A DNA stretch of 64,000 nucleotides from assembly GCF_037975245.1 (NCBI RefSeq), contig NC_092582.1:7481001-7545000 (forward strand), read 5' to 3'. Both the position numbers and the translations under genes were made by a program. The stretch is from Apostichopus japonicus. Lineage: Eukaryota; Echinodermata; Holothuroidea; Aspidochirotida; Stichopodidae. The notes beneath the pieces were generated by a model. That model was not told where the DNA came from. It saw only the letters and a program-made list of their open reading frames with translations, and searched no databases. Of the stretch, positions 49,531-61,289 are shown one piece after another (within the stretch, counting starts at the first letter, position 1; every line of letters starts with the position of its first letter).

Positions 49531-50789
49531 ATTTTTTTGTTTTAACTGTGTTTAAAAAACAGTCTCACACATGCACATAGGCAAACACCATCTCATAGAT
49601 TCCTTTGGCTTTAGAAAAGGAAAAAAACAAGTGTCGTTTTCTATGAAAGAGAATCTAAGAATTTGTAGCGTGTGTGATGGTCTACTACTGTAGGTATTTT
49701 CTACGGCAGCATGTGATTCACACTCCATCTTTCTTAATAACTGTCCTTATTCAGAAATCCAATTAACAAAACTACAAAAATTGTAAATCATAGACATAAA
49801 TCATGACATTTTACCTTTTTAGTTTAGCAATTTAATTAAACAGGCTCAGAACAAAGTGAATGACACAGAAAATACATGCAATATATATCTGTAGTAGTAT
49901 AGCTTTAAGACCTCAAAAATTGTTTACAGGAGATCCAGAATTAGAATTACAATGAATATTTTACACTTGGCAGGAAAGACAAGCAACATAATAAATTTTG
50001 GGGTAAAATCTGTGCATGGTAAACTTAATAGTTTGTTTTCCTCTATACATTTGTAATGGTATCATATTTTAATTCATTACAATATTTTGCATAAAATAAA
50101 ACACCTGATTGATACTCATACATTGATACTCAACATAATCAACACAGTGCCAATTTTTCTTATCATCAGTATCAGTTAATTAAAATATGTCAGGAAACCG
50201 ATGTTCCACAAATTTTTATCATTTCATATTTATTTGAGGCCTCCAGGTAAAGATATTATTTTAACAACCCATGTTTATAACCAAACTGTGTTCACATGAT
50301 CCAATATGATCCAACAGCTGGTATTTTGATTTTATGTTTGTTTTGCTTTCTTTCAGAGCTGGAGTTGTTCATTATTAAATTGTTTTCATCAATGTTTGCA
50401 TGCATTTTAATATTTTAGATCAAAAGTCAGAGACTGATGCCTTCTCTTTATTCCTATCAACAATACAAGTAGATGTTGCAAAAAGCTAAGCCCAGACTAT
50501 ATAATCATGCAAAATGCTTTATAGAGCCTTATAAGAAAATAAAAAAATGGTCTGTCTACCCCTTATTAGTTTTGAACAAACTGGATATAATCTTAAAAGA
50601 AAGTTACATAGAACAGTGAAAACATTTGTCTTATTATAACATTCCAGGTATCCTCATTTTTCTGGTCAATATCAGAAGGTATTTGAATAATCTAGACTGG
50701 GAGATAATTTGCATTTATTAACATACTGACCTATTTCAACTTTGGCTCAGACTTTTAATGTTGGAATAGAACATGTATAGTAATATGAC

Positions 50790-51330
50790 ATTCCGTCTCT
50801 CCAACAGTTATTTTCATACTACTTGAACTTTTAACGTTTCGAAGGGTGTGCGACAAGGATGCCAATGAAGCTAATTATTTATTTATTTAATATTCTGCCT
50901 AACTGAGATCTCACAAGAATACTTCTCCGGTAATTTCGCTCTGTTCTTTCGATTCCTAATTATGTTGACGAGACTGTTATAATAACAAACGATCGGGAGA
51001 GGTTCCATTAAGGAAGATACTAGTTATGTTATAAAGCACTTTTCCAGTTCTCAGACTAAAAGGTGAATTTAATTAAATATGTTTTTCCTTTTAAGTAGCT
51101 GTCCTATTTTTCCGTCAACTGCCGCCATTTTACCTATTTAACTATCACTTTTATGATGAACAATGATCCTACCAGGTATCTTGGTGTATCTTTCATGATT
51201 TATGAAGAACAGTTCTTTAGGAAGCTCACTGTAGGTGTTAAACATTTTTCTTTTAAAAAAGCTTCTTAAGTACAAAGCTGAAGATGGAACTTTACAACAC
51301 CTCTTCTGGTCATGTGATATTATTATGAAA
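50790..51330 (+). mobile_element. Decayed L1/Tx1-like LINE, RT fragment
   Basis: Seen in order, in shifting frames: FNVSKGVRQGC (RT block before PLSP), a YLFI-SA-LRSHK remnant, YVDETVIITN (the YADD catalytic box, decayed), TRYLGVSF, and TLQHLFWSCDII, which matches the E-LEHLFW-C motif near the end of L1/Tx1 ORF2. Many stops show it is inactive. Confidence 0.65.
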
Positions 51331-51364
51331 ATTAAATTGAGCTAAAACATAAAGAAGCTACTCA

Positions 51365-51650
51365 CCCAATTATAATAATAATTATAATCATAATAATCAG
51401 CAGTTCTCTTTACGGCGCTTAAGGGACCACAAATGTGGGAGAAACCCGCAAGGGCTTATGGATTAAAACTTGCACTTCGGGTGGCTACCAATTCAACATT
51501 TTAACTCAAATTTGGAATCTTCTCAATTTAGAAAGTCATTTCAGATGGGAAAACTGTAGATTACTCTTGGATGAAACACCCACCTTGCTAAGACCCGGCC
51601 GGGTATTGAACCTGGAACCTCCCGATTGCTAAGCCTCATTGCTTCAAATG
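51365..51650 (-). repeat. tRNA-derived SINE
   Basis: Seen on the minus strand: a head with GGCGGTGGCATTTGAAGCAA and B-box-like GGTTCCAGGTTCAATACCCG near 51585-51650, a body through aagggcttatgg, and an ATT/ATA-rich tail at 51370-51400. Length is about 285 bp. Confidence 0.55.
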
Positions 51651-53556
51651 CCACCGCCTTTATCCATTTATCACACAATTAATTTCTATAATTTCTTACA
51701 TCCAAAATATTTCAGTTGCAATTGTAAGCTGTAAAACAAACCCTAGATGCATTAATTTTGCTACATTTTTTGCTTGAATCAAACCTCACATTTGTTTACA
51801 AAAAGGAAAACAAAGAGACACATTCATTAGTTTTCAAGAATTCCTTGGAGTAATTATTATAATTATTTTTTTTTGTTCACCTGTCACCCTCTATGTTCCT
51901 TAATGCTCTCATTCAAATAATCTCTACAACCACAAACGATCACTAATTTTTGTTCATTATGCACTTAAACGTACATGCCATTTTTGCGTTGATGAACACA
52001 AAATGTCATTAGAAACGTCATTGAATATGAAGAGGTAAATAGAGCAGTAGATGGAAAAAACAAGAGGGGTGGGGGGGGGGAGAAATGTGGTTGAATAAAC
52101 TGGTTTGTGTGGTTTTGTAAAATTTTGTCCTTCAATGTTAATCCTTACGTATATCCTCTGCAAAGAGCAAGACACCTCACAAAATGTTGACCTCACACGA
52201 AGCTAAAAATCTCTCAATTCATGATTACAGAAAGTTTAAGGTGTTCGTCATGCATGAAATGTTCAGAAAACGTGTCTGAGCACTATCTGCTAAGAGGGTG
52301 GGGGATTTTGAAAAACAAAGCTAAACTACCTAGTGCCATATAATCAAGACTTTCAAAACCACAAGAGTTACTGTAGATGATTTTAAGGTGCAAGTCAACA
52401 GCATTTCAAGGGAATATATTTCAAATATATACATCTATCTTTAAAAGAGGTTACCTGTTGTGAGGGTCAAAGGGGATTAAATTTACTAAACATTGATGCA
52501 AAATCCTTCAACGTGACTTCTTAAGTCTACTTTGATCAAATGCAATCATAACTTGAACTAAAGTTTGTCAGAACAGTAAACTTTACTCCAGAAAAGACGG
52601 ATGAAGGCTGATCGATATGAGCCCCTTTAAGGATGAGAGAAATAACTGGAGGCTCCTTCCATTGATTAACATGGTGACAGCCTGACTAACATTAGCAACT
52701 CAATAAAGCCTACATCTAGGGTTTCTAATGAGATAATGTGTGGCTTCCTATGTGTGGTTCCATTAGTACACAAGACAAACGTTAAGATGGTATGACCTAA
52801 GACAGCTAATTAATTTATCCAGAAGAGACAAAGGTTTCTCTACACACAGTAATGAGCTCACTACTCGAGAGAAGCATCTATAGGTGTAGTTAGTAGTTAG
52901 TCTCTCTTAAAGTTACTAGGTAATTTCTTTACAATATATCACTGCAAACAAATACAACCAGATTTGGGTACAGTTGAATGCATCCAATTAAAAGTGGAAT
53001 TAATTTATTATGTACAGGTACACTAAAAACACAACTTAGTTGATAGTCTAATGATGTAATTGGTTAAAAATCATAAATGTCAGATGCAAAATTATTACAC
53101 CAGGCTATTATGAATAACCCAATATTATTTGGATGCATAGGGCATGTAGATAGAGGGTACTAGTGTAAAATCATTCAAACAAACCCAGATTTTTCAATTA
53201 TATATGTAAGAGTGAACTATAGCTGTGGAGCTAGTCGTCTTAGTAACGTAATTTTAAGTAGTAAAATATTACAAATTAAAGTACCATTTTGTTAAATTAA
53301 GCCATATTGTGACAATTCATTAATTCAATGGACTGAAAATTTGTTGGCAAGCGCTGCTTCAAGTACCAGCCACAAAGGATGCTCGTTAAATGTTTCACGA
53401 TGCAACTAATGAATCAAAGGTTTACTAATCAACCTCATATGATACGATATGACAAATTTAATTTCATCAGACTGAAAGGTAACTTTACGACTGAAAATAG
53501 TCGTAAATTAATTGCTTCTAAAAAAAGTATCTTCTGCTAAGACTTTTGTCTCCTAG
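51651..53556. other. No well-supported gene
   Basis: A minus-strand acceptor (gtcttgctctttgcag) at 52158 opens RIYVRINIEGQNFTKPHKPV before running into a C run at about 52069-52082; possible exon, unproven. Confidence 0.4.
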
Positions 53557-53586
53557 GGACTTTCTGAAGTATTAAAAGCAGCAAAG
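53557..53586 (+). CDS. Candidate P2 micro-exon
   Basis: Seen: 30 bp with an excellent acceptor (gacttttgtctcctag) and an excellent donor (CAAAG/GTGAGTG). In phase 0 it reads GLSEVLKAAK and keeps phase for the next block. Confidence 0.4.
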
Positions 53587-53730
53587 GTGAGTGTCCTGGA
53601 ATACCGATACATCAGTTTCACCTATACTCAACTTCATGGTGGGAAAAATCATTAGGCAGGAAGCCTTCTATGCCATGTTCTTTCCTTCCAATTTATACCA
53701 AACAAATAAAGGGAGACGTTAATTTGGCAG

Positions 53731-53868
53731 GTTGGAGCCAGTGAGACAGCTCGGAGGAGCCGCAGCGAGTGCCTAGATATTACAACGCATTACACCCATC
53801 TCGCTCTTCAAGTATATTCAGCGACTATATTAATGAGGTTGTCAAATACAACAAACATCCACTTTTGA
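53731..53868 (+). CDS. Candidate P2 terminal exon
   Basis: Seen: acceptor acgttaatttggcag, then 45 open codons in phase 0 to TGA 53866-53868, separated from 53557-53586 by 144 bp. The first half is GC-rich and CpG-containing, unlike its surroundings, and reads VGASETARRSRSECLDITTH followed by a helical stretch. A GT after the 27th codon could end it earlier. An A-run at 53935-53951 raises the alternative that this is the 3' part of a retro-inserted copy. The family was not recognised. Confidence 0.4.
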   Translation, partial: VGASETARRSRSECLDITTHYTHLALQVYSATILMRLSNTTNIHF

Positions 53869-53951
53869 GTTGGTTTGCTTCTTCTAAGGAACAGCAATGC
53901 CCAAGGATAGACAAAAAAAAATTAAAAATTGTGAGAAAAAAAAAAAAAAAA

Positions 53952-56342
53952 GGTTCAACATTTTAACTACGGTGTGTATAATGTCGTAAACAAGTGCAAA
54001 ATCAGCTATTTTTAAATATTGACTAATTGGTAAAATGATAGTGATCCCATGAGATATATGCGTAGGCCACTTTATAGACTTTCGTTCGTGACATTTCCTC
54101 AAATCATCTGTGTATGTGACTGTAGATACTTTAAATTACACCTTCCTGGTCAATTATATCAGTAAAAATACACACATTCACAGCTATATGGGAATTTTAA
54201 ATTTGCCAACGTGCAGAATTGCTCATTTCAACTTAGTTGAAAACTAATACTTTCCCACAGTTACTTGTGTGTGAGCTGTTTAATTGCTTGATTATTGTAG
54301 TTTTAATGTACTGTTTATATATTGTTTTAGAATTTGTTTGTTTTGTGTTTAAGTAGAAAGAGTCCAAAGTTGTACTTTTTCACAAGACATGTGCAAATAA
54401 AAAAAAAGCTGTCAATTATGAAGAATGAAGACACTGTGACAGCTTCCTCAATGATCCATGTCACAGCATGTTGTCAAAAGTCCCTCAATGCTTACAGAAA
54501 TGAAGCTGTCTGCTGTATGGCATATATAGTCTACATATTCATCGGCAAGCGAGAATGAAGAGCAACCAGGAAAGGGGGCAAGAAAAATAAAATCAAAGAA
54601 ACTATCCATGTTGCAAAAGAAAAAATTTGATAATATGTATCTCAAAATCGTGGGTTTTTTTCTCAGTGTATGGTGTCATTCAATTAGACAGAGCTCCACT
54701 CACATAGTATACAGTAATGATAGAGCTAGTCAGCAGAACTACTACAATACATATATGTATGTACAGATACAATGTGAAGGGCTGAAAATGACAATCTCAA
54801 AACCTATCATTTTTCCCTCCTTCTTTTTATATTAAATACATAATTAAATTATGGCTAAACACAAGCTTGTTTCTAGGATATGATGAATGGACAACATTTA
54901 CCACTGCATATATATTTAAACATTAATTTTAGTAACTATATGCCATCATGCCTCTTTATTACCCCCTTTCCCTCTTTTCTCCCTGATATCACTCTACCCC
55001 TTGAAAGAAAAGGTACCAAAATTCCTCTAATTATTCGGAATCAACAACACATGGATTCCCAAAGAATATATATCTGATTTGACTTATAATGCATGTAACA
55101 CAGGGAAAATTTCTAAAGATTTTTCCTGGTTGTCCGAACAGCAAATTTGATTGTCCGAAAAAAATAACAAAACAACAAAGAATGACCAATATGTTCATTC
55201 TAGGAGAAATATGTACAGTAGGTCGGGTGAACTTAGAACAACATATGAGGTCAATAAAAGCCAGTCAAATATGCTATTTTAAATATCTTAGCAGCTTAAA
55301 GGAGATCTACTGTACTGAATACACCCATACCTGTCCTCATTATGTATGCCCTTTCATCAGGACTATAGAAAAATCTTTTATACCAAAAATATTGAAAAGG
55401 ACCTATTGTTCATGATTATATTATTTCCAAACAAAAAGACTAATGACTAAGAATCTTGGTGCATGCATGCTATATTAATAGACTCGAATACTGCATTTGA
55501 ACTTGCTTTATAACCCTCACTGCCTTCATATGTGCAACACCTTGTTTCAAACTCACACAATGTACTGTACTGTACAACCAGTCACGGTATGCAAGATTTC
55601 CATAATAAAGTGCAAAGAATGTTGGACCTGTAGGCATGCAATATGTACAATTCTACACTACAAGTCAAAGTTGTATAATATCTGGGCCTATAGTTATTAG
55701 GTGTTTACACATTAATACTGTAGTTTTCTTGTACGGTTTCATTAAAACAAAAGCCAGCCCAAACTAACATCACTGGCATACTGTACTGTATGTGATTATA
55801 CATACTTATATTATGATGAACAACCTTTCCTTATGATCAAGCTGAGAACAATATCTTATGTTCCAATTAATCTATAGAAGGAGACAATATAACTTTGTTG
55901 TCTCCTGGGTCACATATTAGAAGACTAAAGACTTGAGCAAGTCTAGATGTGACACCAAGAAACATGTACAGTATGCTTGATTTTTTTTTTTTTAGGGGAA
56001 GGGGGGGGGGGGGTTGTTTGATGGTCCATTTCTGTGGTTTTGTAAATTCTTAATCTAATATATTGAAGTTCTTTAAACACAGGCCTAGAATTTTACAATT
56101 TTAGCCAAGTCCTTCCTAAATAAAATGACAAATCTACTGGCTGAAATGAAGTTCTCAGCACTTTGCATTTTGCTGAAACTTTGGCAACACACATCATACA
56201 ATTACTATACAAGCTATTGAGAGCAGACTGGTCAATAATGATTGCTGATAAGAAGCAGGAAAACTGGGAATAATTTAGCTACAGTGGAAATTGTGCTGAC
56301 TACTTTGACTTGATATTCTCAACCGACTCATCAAGTCAACAG
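53952..56342. other. No supported gene
   Basis: AT-rich, with T and G runs at 55980-56015. Several open frames of 60-108 codons lack domains and splice support. Confidence 0.55.
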
Positions 56343-56411
56343 TTCTAGATAAGTTCTACGTCGATCTACTCGAGCTGGCAGAAATATATGCCAGTGGCTT
56401 TATAACCATCC
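56343..56411 (+). CDS. Candidate exon, unknown
   Basis: Seen: acceptor (gactcatcaagtcaacag, pyrimidine-poor) and donor (ATCC/GTAGTA). With two leading bases it reads LDKFYVDLLELAEIYASGF, an amphipathic helix with GC above the flanks. The splice words are only fair. Confidence 0.25.
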
Positions 56412-57332
56412 GTAGTAGCTGCAAGAATAATCCATAGAATGTCCTGAAAACTATTCTATAGTTGCTTTTGGCAATTGTGAAAGTTTTTATGCGATATCAC
56501 CATATATGACCTTATATAACCTGATATCATATGTGGCACTTACGATGTACACAATTATATGTACATCAATAGCAGATCTGAGTATTTCATATTCATGTTT
56601 GTGTACATTGTGTGGCAATATGCAAATTAAAGTATGCTACAAACACAATCACCAGCTGCTTCTAATGCTAGACCTATGTAAAGTATCATATAAACCCAAA
56701 CCAACACAATTATGCATGTACAGTATTACCTGTGGGATGTTGTAATCTTGTTCGAATACGTTAACACATGTAATTTCACTTTAAATCACAAAAGTCTGAT
56801 CAAATGAGCACACTGAATGATAAGTACTATGGATTCACTGTGACATGCAAAATTGTGCTGGAGACAACTTTATTCCCTTAATTCTGTAATGCAATTGAAG
56901 CATAGAAGCACAAGTTTTGTAAAATTGCTTAGGGATTCAAAATGCAAGGGAATTACATACATAGACACTTCAATCTGTAAAATGGATTGATGTGGGAGTC
57001 CATAGATACCTACAGTCTAATACTCCAAGAAATGCAGTCTCCTTCATTCATCTTAGCACTCTACTGAAGGGTTTGAATAATTAACATGCAGTACACCCAC
57101 AGGGAGCACTAGGGAAAACAGCAGATGAGAATGAGAAATTAGAGGAAATAGATGCACGAAGCTTACATACAAAATATGTAAAAGTTTTGCTAATTATCAA
57201 ACAGGTGTACAGTACAAACTCAAATTGTATGCACTAATCCAGGCTATTTGAAGTCATATTAACTTTCCTATACAATTAATATGGATCCTCCAGGACTCAT
57301 TGAAGAAACTGCCATCTATCAGTCATGACATG

Positions 57333-58740
57333 TTCTTCCAGTTCATCCCCAAATGTTTACAATACTCTGCTTATTGTACAGAAAGTATATTACGTAATGT
57401 ATAGTGGTACATCTATGATCTAACAGAGAATAATTCTATCCAGTATTGCATCACAAAATATGCTATGCAAAATGGTCAGGTTGCTATGCAAGGATGTATC
57501 TAGCAGTTTTTGTACTGGCTGCACAGAAACCGTAGCTAATTTGAGACAAACTTCGGACCCTTCAAGTTCTTCCAGTTCATCCCCAAATGTTTACAATACT
57601 CCGCTTATTGTAGAGAAAGTATATTAAGTACTGAATAGTGGAATATCTAACAGGGAATAGTTTTATCCAGTATTGCTTCGCAAATACATATATGCTACGC
57701 ATAATGTCAGGTTGTTATACATTGATGTATCTAGCAGTTTTTGTACTGCACAGAAACCGTAGCTAATTTGAGACAAAATTCGGAACCTTAAAACCTACTA
57801 CACAGAATACGAACACTAAATTATTCCAGGCTATTTCTATACAATACTGTACTATGGGTGGGTGTATTCACTACAGGGCAGACTAACTACAGTACATAAA
57901 TGCACCAATATAACTGGTATGTATGATTCATTGTCACAACATTTAGTTTCAATAATCTAAACAACAAAATCGAAAGCTTTCATTACATCGCTATTATTTT
58001 TTTGTTATTAACATTGTCTACCGCTAAGCAACACTGATGATACAGTTTGTACAGTTTGAGAACGGGTTAGCACCATGATCATGCATAAAACATGACAAAT
58101 GCTTTACTGACATATTGATGGCTTCCTGCTGAGTAATCTTGCTGTGCCTAGCTTTCTACTAGCTGTTCCACATTGTGTAAAACAAAGTACTGTACAGTCA
58201 TTCCTTTTTCACTCTATTAGAACTATTTTGGATGAGGGGCAAACCAAAAGGTAATAAATTTCATAAGTCCACTATAAATACCTTAAATCTGATAAATAGT
58301 CCTGCAGTGGCACAATATTCACAATATGCAGAGACTAGTCACAAACTTCGCCCAAGAATATTGTAAATTTTAGAGAAGGCCACGGCAGGCGATGCTCAAT
58401 GTCCCAGGCGTCATTACACCACACTGTATTCCAAACTCCTACGGTATACACAAATCTGTTAAGGTTTGATGACATGTTCTTACCGCTTCTTCAAATACAA
58501 TTGAGTGAATTTGTCACGATGTAACATCTTAGTATATTGTACCAATGACACTATTTACCCAGGGAAGACCTGTCATTCCCAAGCTTCCAAAATTTATCCG
58601 GCATCAAATCGTAAAAAGCTACGTAAAATGGTCTTATTGCTATACAAGTGGAACCCTAGCATACTATAAGTATAACAGGTTCAAATTCATAGCTTTCAAA
58701 ACTGCTACACAAAATTTGAACACTTAAATCATTCCTTAAA
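57333..58740. repeat. Duplicated ~234-bp segment plus diverged third copy
   Basis: Seen: 57333-57566 and 57567-57795 share ttcttccagttcatccccaa through the gtagctaatttgagacaaa region in tandem. A diverged third copy is recognisable at about 58530-58740 (ctacacaaaatttgaacac against ctacacagaatacgaacac). The plus-strand open frame at 58545-58727 lies in the third copy. Confidence 0.75.
58484..58527 (-). CDS. Candidate exon, unknown
   Basis: Seen: donor (AAGCG/GTAAGAAC) is strong; the acceptor is tacaatatactaag. In phase 0 it reads MLHRDKFTQLYLKK plus two bases. It lies on the M2 strand downstream of M2, but the end phase of M2 exon 60200-60264 does not fit, so another exon would be needed between them. 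Confidence 0.28.
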
Positions 58741-60199
58741 TATTGGTTCTACATGCTCACGCATTCAACTGAGCTGGTCTCTGCCAGGATGAAAATTTCA
58801 GAGAGTTCAATCTATTAAAAGAAAGTCCACGCTAGATATATTTGATTAATTTGATCGAAATTTCAAGTTGAAGTTAGAGGTCGATGTCAATTCTGGTTCA
58901 ATTGTAATCAGTATCTTAGGAGATAATTACACCAAGAATCCAAGTCATGATCGAATCATGGAAAATATGCGCCAATGAAATTTGCTTAAATTATGATCTA
59001 CTGTTTTAATTTTGTTATTAATCTGCATATATATAGATCTATCTTGGTTATGATGAAAATTTATGATTGGCAATAAGCTATGATGCTTCAGAGATTACTT
59101 TCTCTGGTAGTTACTAACAGCCAGAGAACTTACTTATATATGCTATAAATTAGGCACAAATATGGAATGAAGAGTTGTTATCATGGCAATTTCCAGGCTA
59201 ATAGCTAGGTGTTTTACAAAAATGTTAGAAACTTTAATTTTATCATGAAAACAGGATTTCTATGATTACAGACTTCAGACTAGTCCTGCTTCAGACTAAT
59301 AACACACAGCAATTAATATTATGCAGTGTGGACATTTTATGACGATGGGTTCAAAACAATTAAATTTTTCGAATAATTTATGTACTTTATTTCATGACAC
59401 AACTTTTCATTCTGTTAACCTCACATCATTAGAACATAGAAAGTTACCACATTAACATTACATCATTGTGTAGCAATTATCTTCATTAGAAAGATACATT
59501 ACTGTGGTACTCTCTCATAAATCAAACAAAGTGCTCATGATATGTTTTAGTAGTATCAGCAATATTTACCAGACTTGAGAAGTACAGCATTAAATTACTC
59601 AATATAACATTTTCAAACCAAGGGACATGTATACTGTACCTTACTCTCATAGATTTTGTCATCAAATGTTAGTTATTGAACAAGTAGCAACTTTATGATT
59701 CCAATCGTTGCTAGTTAACATTAATATATTGTCACATTTTTTGGGGGTAATTGGAATTAGCAACATGTAAGGAAAAATATGGAAAAATTTTAGAAAAAAT
59801 GTGACATGATTATATGAAATGGAACTTGACTAAGCAATCCATAAAGGAAATTTTCTATGGAATTTTAGTGTCATATACAGTAGCATGGGAAATATCATCA
59901 AGCTTAACTCAAAAAGCTGCTGCACAGTGATTGAGGTCTTAATTGTAAAGCCATTAATTGGGAGGTTGTAAGCCTTCTGTGCTCTAAAGATATACTGGTA
60001 CAGTTCTGCCAGAACCCAGAATATGTGACAACAGCTAGCAATGCAACAGACAAAAAGTAAGTTCTTTGGTTGCAAATTATTGACACAGCTACTCGATAGC
60101 AACATTTCTTCAAATGAAACACAAACATTTATTGTTAAATGACAGGGAAAATCTTGATATGCCAGTTTTTTTTTCTTCAAAACACAGCCCCACACTTAC
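58741..60199. other. M2 intron or downstream sequence
   Basis: Minus-strand frames at 59830-60195 (121 codons) and 59904-60128 overlap and start near M2. An acceptor at about 60043 could open a further M2 exon (VVTYSGFWQNCT or VLAELYQYIF, two frames), unresolved. Confidence 0.4.
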
Positions 60200-60264
60200 A
60201 GAGTGTTACAAGATAATACACCCCCTCCTTCAACATCATCTCCCTCACCCAACCCCCAGCAGAG
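60200..60264 (-). CDS. M2 internal exon, unidentified protein
   Basis: Seen: 65 bp with an excellent acceptor (tcgatccttcctgtttccag) and an excellent donor (CACTCT/GTAAGTGTG). With one leading base it reads GGWVREMMLKEGVYYLVTL and leaves one base. The leading C joins the TG left by exon 61090-61206 to make Cys, so the two exons splice in frame. The peptide looks like a helix followed by a hydrophobic strand, possibly an enzyme or membrane-proximal domain. The intron above it contains the palindromic MITE at 60431-60662. A possible next exon begins at an acceptor near 60042 (ttttgtctgttgcattgctag), but the frame is ambiguous. The family was not recognised. Confidence 0.62.
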
Positions 60265-60430
60265 CTGGAAACAGGAAGGATCGAGGGAGCTCATTCATGA
60301 CCAGGGTGCCGGGTTCAATGAAGAGGCACAACTATCATTGACTGGGACTCCTGTATGTATGCAAAGTCCCATATACTGCTGAACTCTCACCAGTAAAATA
60401 ATACCTTAACTTGCAACTTCCAAGTCTTAA

Positions 60431-60662
60431 GCCCGGGTCACATCTGCGCGATTCAACACGCGATTCAACTCGCAATACAATTGAAGGTTGAATCGCGTAG
60501 TTAGACACAGGTATCAACTTGTTGCGCAATAAAAGTTGCGCCGTCGATTTGCAATAGAGCAATGTCCTAATCAGCGCAACTTCTTTGAAGCAACTTTTCT
60601 GATTCGCGTGATTTTAGTTGCTAGTTGAATCGCGTGTTGAATCGCGCAGATGTGACCCGGGC
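60431..60662. mobile_element. Palindromic MITE in M2 intron
   Basis: Seen: a 232-bp element whose ends are inverted (GCCCGGGTCACATCTGCGCG and its complement, continuing through ATTCAACACGCGATTCAACT), flanked by TTAA at 60427-60430 and 60663-60666. GC and CpG are far above the surroundings. TTAA would fit piggyBac- or Harbinger-like insertion but may partly be end sequence. Confidence 0.8.
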
Positions 60663-61089
60663 TTAACAGTAACAGTAAAACTAACAGTAGTATACAAAAG
60701 CCTAACCCAGAACATACAATACAGTAGACCCCACTGTATGCAATGTAACATTAAATGTAAGTGTTCATGTTAGCATTGCTGAAAGTGAGAGGTAAAGCCC
60801 CTTTGGAAGCAAACAGAACAACATATTCTATTACTTAATAATACTAGACCTTACTTACAAAAGCAATGCTTGTCCTACGTTAGGTTAGTCTCTTGTTCTT
60901 GTAATGCATGCCATATATAACAAATTTAGCCTCTGCCTAGGCTTAGTTTGAAACTTGGACTAGGCTAGTACTTATTAGTTTCATAACAGCCTAGTATTGT
61001 TCGGCTTAGTACACAGAAACTCTGGAAAACCTTGTCCTAACGTTAGGTCTTGGGGCCTCGTTTCTCAAGAGCATATTAACCTCACGTAC

Positions 61090-61206
61090 CATAAACTTTC
61101 AGCCAGCCCTCGATTCTTGCCGGTTGTTGTATATCCATTACTAATCCGTCGTTCTAGTTCTGCAACTCTTTCGGCAGGTGGAAACTTATTCCTGTATCCT
61201 TTTTTG
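61090..61206 (-). CDS. M2 internal or second exon, unidentified protein
   Basis: Seen: 117 bp with acceptor tggttcaaaatcag (weak pyrimidine tract) and a good donor (TTATG/GTACGTG). One leading base, 38 codons and two trailing bases are open. The peptide is charged and helical (PPAERVAELERRISNGY, then TTTGKNRGLAESL), and GC is higher than the flanks. It has no start codon of its own; a first exon was looked for between 61.2 and 62 kb, where CpG content is higher, and not settled. Phase and texture together make M2 the second-best supported gene in the window. Its function is unknown. Confidence 0.6.
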
Positions 61207-61289
61207 CTGATTTTGAACCAGCAAGTAGTCAAGTAACGCCTTGAAATTGGTTGGATTAAATACAGACAGGACTAACAACTGCAAACCTA

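Noticed and set aside
58374-58440. GC-rich exon on either strand
   Set aside because: Both strands give open, splice-bounded readings, so neither can be preferred.
59830-60195. Minus-strand 121-codon frame as an independent gene
   Set aside because: Hydrophobic, overlapped by a second long frame, no start context; at best it hides a further M2 exon.
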